Source: Candidatus Saccharimonadota bacterium
GTDB lineage: Bacteria; Patescibacteriota; Saccharimonadia; Saccharimonadales; UBA4665
DNA length: 42,468 bases
Reading direction: 5' to 3'
NCBI GenBank assembly: GCA_029288425.1
Contig: JARIHD010000014.1
Location: 1 to 42,468 of the forward strand
Both the position numbers and the translations under genes were made by a program. The notes below the pieces were generated by a model that saw only the letters and a list, made by a program, of their open reading frames with translations, was not told the DNA's origin and ran no database searches. Below are positions 31,707 to 38,323 of the stretch, piece after piece (the stretch's first letter is position 1; each line of letters opens with the position of its first letter).

Positions 31707-33290
31707 ATGAACCGTTTCCTGAACAAGACCAATAAGCGTATTTCGCTTGGCGGGGCTGCAACCCTCATGGTTGCGGTCGCGCTGATTGGTCAGTTGATCG
31801 GGTTTTGGCGTAGCCGCCTTATCAGTACCAATTTCACGAAATTCGACCAGGGTGCATCGGATGCATTCTTTGTTGCGTTCCAGATCCCGGATTTCTTTTT
31901 CTATACTATTGCTGCTGGCGCGCTGGGTGTGGCCTTTATTCCTATTCTTACCGACAAGCTTCAGGCAGGCGACCGCAAAGCGCTTTGGAATATTGCCAGC
32001 AGCCTATTGAATCTTTTGGCGATTGTAATGGCCGTCGTCGGCATCATTATTTTTATATTCGCCGACCATCTGATATATATACTTGCGCCCGACCTGAGTC
32101 CTGAGCACAAGCGGCAAGCGGTGATTATTATGCGGTTGATCGCCTTTAATCCGTTGCTGTTTACTCTTTCCGGAGTCATTACTAGTATTCAGCAGACATT
32201 CGGACGCTTTTTCTTTTTCGCCATCGCTCCATTATTTTATAACCTGTGTATCATAGCTAGTATTTTCTTGCTCAAGGATAGCCTCTGGGTCATTGGGCTT
32301 GGCGTTGGTGCGCTGGTTGGTGGAGTGCTGCAGCTGCTGGTTGCTTGGCTGGGTATGCTGGGGCTTAAATTTCGCTACCGGCCAAAGATTAATCTGAATA
32401 ACGAATCATTCAGGAGTGTGCTGCGTCAGCTGCCCTCGCGTTCGCTGGATCAGGGTATCGACCAGGTTAACAGCATGGTCGAAGTCAATCGCGCCCAGGC
32501 GCTGAGCGCCGGCGCGGTCAGTTCGTATAGTTTTGCCCTGACGCTTATGAATGTGCCGGTCATGTTGATAGGTAACTCTATTGCGACGGCAGCATTCCCG
32601 CGGCTTGCCGAGCGGCTGTCACAAAACCGTTCCGACCTGATGCGCAAAGAATTTTTACAGATTCTGCGTGCCATGCTATGGATAACGGTGCCGGTCGTGA
32701 TCGTGGCGTTCTTTTGCCGCGGCTATTTGGCGCGCATGATTTATGGTGACGTCGCACCGCAGGTTGCTTTGATTTTTGGCTACCTGACTACGGCAATCAT
32801 TTTCCGTATTATTTACGCCATGGTTTCGCGTTATTTTTATGCGTATAAAGATACTAAAACGCCGCTCGTTGTCTCTGTATTGGCCATCGGTTTGAACATT
32901 ATTTTGGCGTTTAGTTTGGCCACCAAAGAATCGTATGATGTCGCGGGGTTGGCTTTAGCACAGTCGATAGTTGCGGTCGTCGAAGTGACCATTTTGGTTG
33001 CCATCATGCTGTGGCGCGACCACAAACTGTTCCATGACCTCGATTTTTGGAGCGGCATGTGGCGCATCGTAGGCGTTTCCGGATTCTGTATGGTCGCCGG
33101 GTTTATTATGCTGCAGCTGTATCCGCTGGGCCTGAATGATGGCGGCATAACCGTAGCGGCAAAGGTTGCGGGTATCGCACTGGTCGTCTTCGCGGTGCAT
33201 ATGGGCCTGTCATCCCTTTTTGGCCTGCGTGAAGCAACGGCTGTTTTTGACCGTATCAAACGTCTGATCGGCAAAACCATCCGTTTCTAG
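31707..33290 (+). CDS. murJ: lipid II flippase MurJ (MviN)
   Basis: The 527-aa polytopic membrane protein of the MOP superfamily has about 14 TM helices. It shows an N-terminal GFWRSRLISTNF region with the basic residues of TM1, the cytosolic QIPDFFFYTIAAGALGVAFIPILT motif (MurJ TM2 and loop), and the mid-protein signature LPSRSLDQGIDQVNSMVEVNRAQAL. MurJ moves lipid II across the membrane for peptidoglycan synthesis. The length matches the family. TATACT (31693-31698) sits 8 nt before ATG 31707, so the mRNA is leaderless. It complements the Mur ligase at 2931-4235 and implies an own peptidoglycan pathway. Confidence 0.93.
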   Translation: MNRFLNKTNKRISLGGAATLMVAVALIGQLIGFWRSRLISTNFTKFDQGASDAFFVAFQIPDFFFYTIAAGALGVAFIPILTDKLQAGDRKALWNIASSLLNLLAIVMAVVGIIIFIFADHLIYILAPDLSPEHKRQAVIIMRLIAFNPLLFTLSGVITSIQQTFGRFFFFAIAPLFYNLCIIASIFLLKDSLWVIGLGVGALVGGVLQLLVAWLGMLGLKFRYRPKINLNNESFRSVLRQLPSRSLDQGIDQVNSMVEVNRAQALSAGAVSSYSFALTLMNVPVMLIGNSIATAAFPRLAERLSQNRSDLMRKEFLQILRAMLWITVPVVIVAFFCRGYLARMIYGDVAPQVALIFGYLTTAIIFRIIYAMVSRYFYAYKDTKTPLVVSVLAIGLNIILAFSLATKESYDVAGLALAQSIVAVVEVTILVAIMLWRDHKLFHDLDFWSGMWRIVGVSGFCMVAGFIMLQLYPLGLNDGGITVAAKVAGIALVVFAVHMGLSSLFGLREATAVFDRIKRLIGKTIRF

Positions 33291-33324
33291 TAATTTTGCC
33301 ATTCATTCCGTATACTGCTCATCT

Positions 33325-34068
33325 ATGGCCGGAAAGTATGAACCATTTATTGAACAATATTTAAAACCTGAATATTGGGATGGGCACAGTTTTGGTATGG
33401 GCGAATCTACAGTGCGTGAAGCTGGTTTTACCCGTAACTATGTGGGTGTGGCAAATGCAATCGAAGATTATATTAATACTGGGCGGGGCAGGGCACACTA
33501 TCCGTTGCAGACAATACGGACCGGCGAGTCGTTTGATCCCCAGGCATTTAGCCCGGGGACTCTCTTTATGCAAGAGTTGGAAATGCTGGTTACCAAGAGC
33601 CAGACCAAAATAGACTTTGATTCATTGCATGACGTAGATTTGCCTTACCCCGCGACCATGATTGATCGAAAATATTTTACAGAGGGTAGGCTGCTCCGTG
33701 TCGAGGATGCCGACGAAACGATGGCTTATATATCGAGTTTTGCGTGGGGCGCGGTTGTCGACACTAGAGGTGGAAGAAATGGTATAGTTTCCGTCCCTGA
33801 GTTTCTGTTGGATATCAACGGACGGGGAGGTATAAAAATTCCCCGGTATATTCTAAAAACAGCAGTAACATTGCCTCAGCGTATGGGCGAAACTGATCAC
33901 CGAGTAAAGGATAGGCAGTGGCCTAGACGAAGGACGGAAATGATTTCACGTACGCGCTGGACCGAAATCTTATGTGAGGGCAAATTGCAGAAGTCGGGCA
34001 GGTTCGAATCAGTACTGGCTAGCCTCCGCAGCCTGGCCACTGGTTATTCGATAGTATCGGGCGAATAA
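33325..34068 (+). CDS. hypothetical protein, first of a tandem paralog pair
   Basis: The protein is 247 aa of unknown function. It shares the ordered motifs YWDGHxxGxGE (residues about 18-28), GExFDPxxxxPGT (about 69-81) and RV(E/S)..DxxExxxYxSxxxWGxV with the next gene, so the two arose by tandem duplication. The fold looks beta-rich (short strands alternating with glycine-proline turns). No signal peptide, TM helix or recognised catalytic motif. TATACT (33311-33316) sits 8 nt before the ATG, so it is leaderless. The C-terminal 50 residues are basic (RTRWTEILCEGKLQKSGRF). Confidence 0.75.
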   Translation: MAGKYEPFIEQYLKPEYWDGHSFGMGESTVREAGFTRNYVGVANAIEDYINTGRGRAHYPLQTIRTGESFDPQAFSPGTLFMQELEMLVTKSQTKIDFDSLHDVDLPYPATMIDRKYFTEGRLLRVEDADETMAYISSFAWGAVVDTRGGRNGIVSVPEFLLDINGRGGIKIPRYILKTAVTLPQRMGETDHRVKDRQWPRRRTEMISRTRWTEILCEGKLQKSGRFESVLASLRSLATGYSIVSGE

Positions 34069-34147
34069 TATTCTGCAACTTGCATCTCTCAGTGGCAGGC
34101 GCTTGCTAACTCGGACATTACCCAAAATCGGGTAGGAATAGATTATT

Positions 34148-34175
34148 TTGACAAAGGACCAGGTTGAGGTATAGT
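34148..34175 (+). promoter_or_regulatory. promoter of the second tandem paralog (leaderless)
   Basis: TTGACA (34148-34153), 16 bp, TATAGT (34170-34175), then 7 nt to ATG 34183. The GTG at 34174 lies inside the -10 and cannot be the start. Confidence 0.75.
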
Positions 34176-34182
34176 GTGGCGC

Positions 34183-34908
34183 ATGTCTAGCCACCGAACA
34201 ATTCAAGATATCGCAGGTATTGAGCAACTCTTGCCCTATCTGGCTCCAGATTATTGGGACGGCCATACTATTGGACAGGGTGAATTATCGCCACCTGCAA
34301 TGAATGTAACCGGACGTCGAGAGAAAAAACTGGCGCGGAGCGCACTGGTTAGCTATCTTGACGATCCAGCTTCGGCGCCGCCGCTGCAGATATATGCCGC
34401 AGGCGAAATATTTGACCCGAATGAACACGAACCGGGGACGGTGGTCGCCTTTCGTAGAGAAACCCTAACCCGTACCGGCGCAGCGCTGCTAATGCCGGCA
34501 ACTATGAAAACTAAAAATTTTGCTAATGCAACGATACGTACTTCGATCCCTAATACCAAGGATTTTCGCTCCGCCCGGGTTTCCCTCGAAGATACCGAAG
34601 GTATCATGAGCTATGAGAGTACTGCCATGTGGGGCGTAGTAACTCCAAAACGGAAGAGCGACGAAAGACGGCTTACCGTCATTCATCCTATGTTTGTCTT
34701 TCCTGGTCGCCGCCGTACAAAGATTTTTTCGAGCTCAGCGGTTGCCTATGGGGACCCGATTACAGTCGGGGGTGTCAGGCATAGAGCTTCTACTGACTTT
34801 GAGAGGATTGAAAGCATACGACAGTTAGAGGTTCGTTCACGCGAGCAGGTTCAAGAACAAGGTCCAAAGTTCTCCATATTTAGTCTTTTTAGACGCGGCC
34901 AGCAATAA
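34183..34908 (+). CDS. hypothetical protein, second of a tandem paralog pair
   Basis: The protein is 241 aa and paralogous to the preceding gene: both contain YWDGH, a following GxGE, GExFDP with PGT, and the acidic motif before MxYxSxxxWGxV. The sequence is quite diverged outside these motifs, implying an old duplication with possible change of role. It appears soluble. The start at 34183 is set by the promoter TTGACA-16-TATAGT, whose -10 ends at 34175; the upstream GTG 34174 is excluded. Only the lepA promoter lies between its stop and lepA. Confidence 0.75.
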   Translation: MSSHRTIQDIAGIEQLLPYLAPDYWDGHTIGQGELSPPAMNVTGRREKKLARSALVSYLDDPASAPPLQIYAAGEIFDPNEHEPGTVVAFRRETLTRTGAALLMPATMKTKNFANATIRTSIPNTKDFRSARVSLEDTEGIMSYESTAMWGVVTPKRKSDERRLTVIHPMFVFPGRRRTKIFSSSAVAYGDPITVGGVRHRASTDFERIESIRQLEVRSREQVQEQGPKFSIFSLFRRGQQ

Positions 34909-34957
34909 GCTGCCTTCTCTGTAAAGTTTTATGCCATCTCTGTTATAATCAAGGGCA

Positions 34958-36748
34958 ATGAATCAAGATCATATTCGTAATTTTTGTATTATCGCGCACA
35001 TCGACCACGGTAAATCCACACTGGCCGACCGTTTACTAGAGCTTACCGGCACGGTACAGTCGCGTGATATGAAGGCGCAGCTGCTCGACAGTATGGATTT
35101 GGAGCGGGAAAAAGGCATTACCATCAAACTTGCTCCGGTGCGCATGCAGCACAAGGGTTACGAACTGAACCTAATCGATACGCCAGGGCATGTCGATTTT
35201 AGCTATGAGGTCAGTCGGTCGCTTGAAGCGTGCGAAGGTGCAATTTTGGTGGTTGACGCCAGTCAGGGTATTCAAGCGCAAACGCTGGCCAATGTATATT
35301 TGGCAATGGCGGCAGACCTGACGATTATCCCCGTGCTTAACAAAATTGATCTGCCGGCTGCTGACGTTGAGCGCGTGAGTGCCGAGGTGATGAGCCTGCT
35401 TGGCTGCAACAAAGAAGATATTCTACAGATCAGCGCTAAAACCGGCATGGGTGTCGAGGTAGTTTTGGATGCGGTGATCGAGCAGATCCCGGCACCGGCC
35501 GGTGTGCCCACTGCGCCAACGCGTGCTCTTATTTTTGACAGCTACTACGACGACTATCGCGGTGTTATTTTGTACGTCCGTGTGGTTGACGGCCGGATAC
35601 CTAGGAGTGCCCAGATTACGATGTTGGCCACCGATGCCGATGGTTTAGCCCTTGAAGTCGGCGCGCTCAGCCCGCGCATGACGCCGCATGACAGTCTGAA
35701 TACCGGTGAAATCGGCTACATTGTAACCAACCTCAAATCGACCCGCGAAGCAAAAGTGGGGGACACGGTGAGTTTGGTGAAAAGCGGGGGTGCGGAAAAG
35801 CCCGTCGCGCTGCCTGGGTACCAAGAAGTCAAACCATTCGTATACGCCGGATTTTTTCCGGACAGCAACGAAAATTACCAGTTACTAAAGGATGCCATTG
35901 AAAAACTATCGCTTAGCGATTCAGCACTGCAGTTTTCTCCGGAAAATTCGCCGGTTTTAGGCTTTGGCGTCCGCATAGGTTTTTTGGGTCTGCTGCACAT
36001 GGACATTGTCAAAGAACGCCTTGAACGCGAATACAATCTGGAACTGGTGGTTACGAATCCTTCTACGGATTACCAGGTGAGCCTAATTAACGGGGAAGAG
36101 CTGGATATTAAAAGCGCATCAGACCTGCCTGATCCGGCCAAGATACGCGAGATTCGTGAGCCTTGGATTAAGGGCGAGGTAGTGGTGCCCAAAGAATATG
36201 TGGGCGCCGTTATTCAGCTGGTGGCCGGCAAGCGCGGTGTGCACAAAAACCTGTCGTATGTCGACGCCCAGCTGGCGTTGGTAAGCTTTGAGGCGCCTCT
36301 GGCCAATCTGCTGACCGATTTCTATGACCAGCTCAAAAGTGTGACCAGCGGGTATGGTTCGTTCAACTACGAGCTCGATAATTACCGTGCCGAAGATCTG
36401 GTACGTGTAGATTTTTATGTTGCCGGCGAAAAAGTTGATGCGTTAAGTATCATGCTGCACCGTTCCGAATCGCAGCATGTGGGACGCGAAATTGTCGGTA
36501 AATTAAAAGAAGTTATTCCCAGACAGAATTTCCAGGTAGCTTTGCAGGCAGGCATCGGCGGCAAATTTATAGCCCGCGAAGATTTGAGCGCCTATCGTAA
36601 AGATGTGACCACGGGACTGTACGGCGGCGACGTATCGCGTAAAAAGAAAGTGCTTGCCAAACAGGCAAAGGGTAAAAAACGCATGAAGCGCTTTGGTAAA
36701 GTAGATATCCCAGCCGAGGCATTTACGGTAATGCTAAAGCGCGATTAG
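34958..36748 (+). CDS. lepA: elongation factor 4 (LepA)
   Basis: The 596-aa protein is a GTPase that acts on stalled or mispositioned ribosomes. P-loop AHIDHGKS (13-20), switch region motif REKGITIK, DTPGH (74-78), NKID (128-131) and the SAKTG motif (near residue 166) give the G domain; later domains include the LepA-specific C-terminal region with GGDVSRKKKVLAKQAKGKKRMK, a near-universal LepA signature. Length is normal (about 600 aa). TGTTATAAT (hexamer 34944-34949) is 8 nt before the ATG, so the mRNA is leaderless. It is followed by 243 bp that hold a candidate structured RNA. Confidence 0.97.
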   Translation: MNQDHIRNFCIIAHIDHGKSTLADRLLELTGTVQSRDMKAQLLDSMDLEREKGITIKLAPVRMQHKGYELNLIDTPGHVDFSYEVSRSLEACEGAILVVDASQGIQAQTLANVYLAMAADLTIIPVLNKIDLPAADVERVSAEVMSLLGCNKEDILQISAKTGMGVEVVLDAVIEQIPAPAGVPTAPTRALIFDSYYDDYRGVILYVRVVDGRIPRSAQITMLATDADGLALEVGALSPRMTPHDSLNTGEIGYIVTNLKSTREAKVGDTVSLVKSGGAEKPVALPGYQEVKPFVYAGFFPDSNENYQLLKDAIEKLSLSDSALQFSPENSPVLGFGVRIGFLGLLHMDIVKERLEREYNLELVVTNPSTDYQVSLINGEELDIKSASDLPDPAKIREIREPWIKGEVVVPKEYVGAVIQLVAGKRGVHKNLSYVDAQLALVSFEAPLANLLTDFYDQLKSVTSGYGSFNYELDNYRAEDLVRVDFYVAGEKVDALSIMLHRSESQHVGREIVGKLKEVIPRQNFQVALQAGIGGKFIAREDLSAYRKDVTTGLYGGDVSRKKKVLAKQAKGKKRMKRFGKVDIPAEAFTVMLKRD

Positions 36749-36816
36749 TGGCCCTAAATGAGGTCATTCCTATTGTACATTGACAATAAAACAACATATA
36801 CCTCTGTTATTTTGGT

Positions 36817-36845
36817 TTGCGAACCTAAGTAACCTAGGATAATAT
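36817..36845 (+). promoter_or_regulatory. candidate promoter of the structured RNA
   Basis: TTGCGA (36817-36822), 17 bp, TAATAT (36840-36845). The expected start is about 36851, which is the base of the long hairpin at 36850-36931. The match to consensus is moderate. Confidence 0.4.
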
Positions 36846-36849
36846 TTTG

Positions 36850-36931
36850 GCGTCTCGCTCGTAAACGGTAACGTCGGTCATGCACGCCCAACGTGGTCTC
36901 CACGCGGCGCAGTTACCAGAGAGCGAGACGC
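36850..36931 (+). ncRNA. candidate structured noncoding RNA (multi-helix hairpin)
   Basis: This intergenic 82-nt element between lepA and gmk folds by eye into one extended hairpin: helix 1 GCGTCTCGCTC (36850-36860) with 36921-36931, 11 perfect bp; helix 2 GGTAAC (36867-36872) with GTTACC (36912-36917); helix 3 CGCC (36885-36888) with GGCG (36906-36909); helix 4 CGTGG (36892-36896) with CCACG (36900-36904), loop TCT. It contains no ORF, does not match the SRP RNA (no GGAA apical loop), tmRNA, RNase P or tRNA patterns, and lies upstream of gmk's own promoter. It may be a small RNA or an RNA element of unknown class. Strand is inferred from the promoter at 36817-36845, but the helices would form on either strand. 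Confidence 0.6.
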
Positions 36932-36991
36932 TCTAAGCATACTCCATAGTATATGCTGGCACACAAATAAGATATCTTATATAGTAAGCGC

Positions 36992-37741
36992 ATGGAAATT
37001 GACCAACGGCTTCGCCAAAAGATTGCAAACTACAAACCCGACCCCGCAGCTATTCTTTCGATTGCGGACGTGCCCTTAGTGTTTCTGGTGGGTATTACGG
37101 GAGCCGGTAAAGACAGCTTGCAGGCGGAAGTTCTGCGGCGTTACCCAGACACCTATAAATTTATTGTGTCACACACCACCCGGCCTCCACGTAGCAATAA
37201 CGGTGTGATGGAACGAGATGGTGTTGACTACCATTACATAGATTTTGCAACTGCCGAGCGCATGCTTGATGCCGGTGCATACGTCGAAGCCAATATCGTG
37301 TACTACAAAAATATTTACGGCACCGCGATCGCTGAAATTCAAGAGATTCAAAAACAGGGTAAAATCGCCATGAGTGATATCGAGGTGCAGGGCGTACACC
37401 AGTATGTCGATCTGGGACTAAATGTGCGGCCTATTTTTATCATACCCCCATCATTTGATGTATGGTGGAAGCGCTTCCAAGGCCGCTACGAGGGTAAGAT
37501 CGAGTGGCCGGATGCATTCAGCCGTATGCGAGCCGCCCTAGACGAATTGGAATGCGCGCAAGATAATGACTATTACAATATTGTCATCAATGATAATTTT
37601 GATGACACGGTAGAACTTATCAATCGTATTGGCAAAGGGCAATCACGTGAAAGAAGCGAATCAGCCTTAGCCGTACTTGATCGACTGGCCACCGATATGG
37701 CGGCACATTTAAAAGCCTGGCGATCCAAGCACCCTGTATAA
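36992..37741 (+). CDS. gmk: guanylate kinase family protein
   Basis: The 249-aa protein has the P-loop GITGAGKDS (34-42), the GMP-binding motif SHTTRPPRSNNGVMERDGVDYHYID, and the helix/lid region GAYVEANIVYYKNIYGTAIAEI, as in GMK, which phosphorylates GMP to GDP. Several family residues differ from E. coli GMK (for example the acidic stretch in the lid), and the C-terminus is longer (family about 190-210 aa), so a related nucleotide kinase is possible. TATAGT (36980-36985) is 6 nt before the ATG, so it is leaderless. The gene directly downstream has its -10 overlapping this gene's stop codon. Confidence 0.85.
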   Translation: MEIDQRLRQKIANYKPDPAAILSIADVPLVFLVGITGAGKDSLQAEVLRRYPDTYKFIVSHTTRPPRSNNGVMERDGVDYHYIDFATAERMLDAGAYVEANIVYYKNIYGTAIAEIQEIQKQGKIAMSDIEVQGVHQYVDLGLNVRPIFIIPPSFDVWWKRFQGRYEGKIEWPDAFSRMRAALDELECAQDNDYYNIVINDNFDDTVELINRIGKGQSRERSESALAVLDRLATDMAAHLKAWRSKHPV

Positions 37742-37748
37742 TGAAGGG

Positions 37749-38318
37749 ATGAAACGCGCATACGGCAGTGAACCCGTACTTCTGAATGCTTCGCCGGTTA
37801 CACCCACCCCGCAACTATTAAAGACTGACAGTACAAAAAAACAACGAAAAATCGTATGGTTTATTCTGGCTGTAGTGCTCTTTATATCAGGAGTAGTAGG
37901 GTATGCCATGCTGACCGAAAAAACATCGGGCCATGTGCCGGCTGCCATCTTGCGGAAGGCTTCGTTTCCTGTATATACGCCAATGTGGCTGCCGACAGGT
38001 ATGCTCGTCGAACCAGATTCATTCGATGCTACTTCTCAAGTTGTGACTTTTTCGATCCGAGATGGCCATGGCACCCGATTGGTATTCACCGAGCAGCCCC
38101 GGCCGACATCGCAGGAAGTGTCGACATTCTATGACCAGCAGCTTGCCGACAAAACGACATTCAAGGCCGACGACAGAGAGATAACGATAGGGCGATTTGA
38201 AGGTACCGATTTTGCGGCAGTCCTACTAGACAAGACATGGATTTTGGTCCGCGCGGTCGCTGATATGAATCAGAGCGATCTGGAAAAAGTAGCCAGGCAA
38301 CTAAAATTGGCTGAATAG
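37749..38318 (+). CDS. membrane-anchored protein with DUF4367-like outer domain
   Basis: The protein is 189 aa with one TM helix near residues 36-55 (IVWFILAVVLFISGVVGYAML) after a basic N-terminus. The outer domain starts FPVYTPMWLPTGM, followed by strands with the pattern VVTFSIRDGHGTRLVFTEQ and EGTDFAAVLLDKTWILVRA, which resembles the DUF4367 or MucB-like domains. The function is unknown; such domains often bind lipids or sense the envelope. TATAAT 37737-37742 includes the TAA stop of gmk, and ATG 37749 is 6 nt downstream (leaderless). The gene ends 5 bp from the convergent surface protein gene. Confidence 0.7.
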   Translation: MKRAYGSEPVLLNASPVTPTPQLLKTDSTKKQRKIVWFILAVVLFISGVVGYAMLTEKTSGHVPAAILRKASFPVYTPMWLPTGMLVEPDSFDATSQVVTFSIRDGHGTRLVFTEQPRPTSQEVSTFYDQQLADKTTFKADDREITIGRFEGTDFAAVLLDKTWILVRAVADMNQSDLEKVARQLKLAE

Positions 38319-38323
38319 TGCAA

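Noticed and set aside
30898-31761. 287-aa reverse frame opposite ftsH.
   Set aside because: ftsH is unambiguous on the plus strand with all motifs; the reverse frame shows no family features.
36780-36785. TTGACA as the promoter of the intergenic RNA.
   Set aside because: No acceptable -10 lies 16-18 bp downstream, and the TTGCGA/TAATAT pair fits better.
36850-36931. Hairpin as an SRP RNA, tmRNA or intrinsic terminator.
   Set aside because: No GGAA apical loop, no tRNA-like or tag features, and no T run follows the stem; length and fold do not fit.
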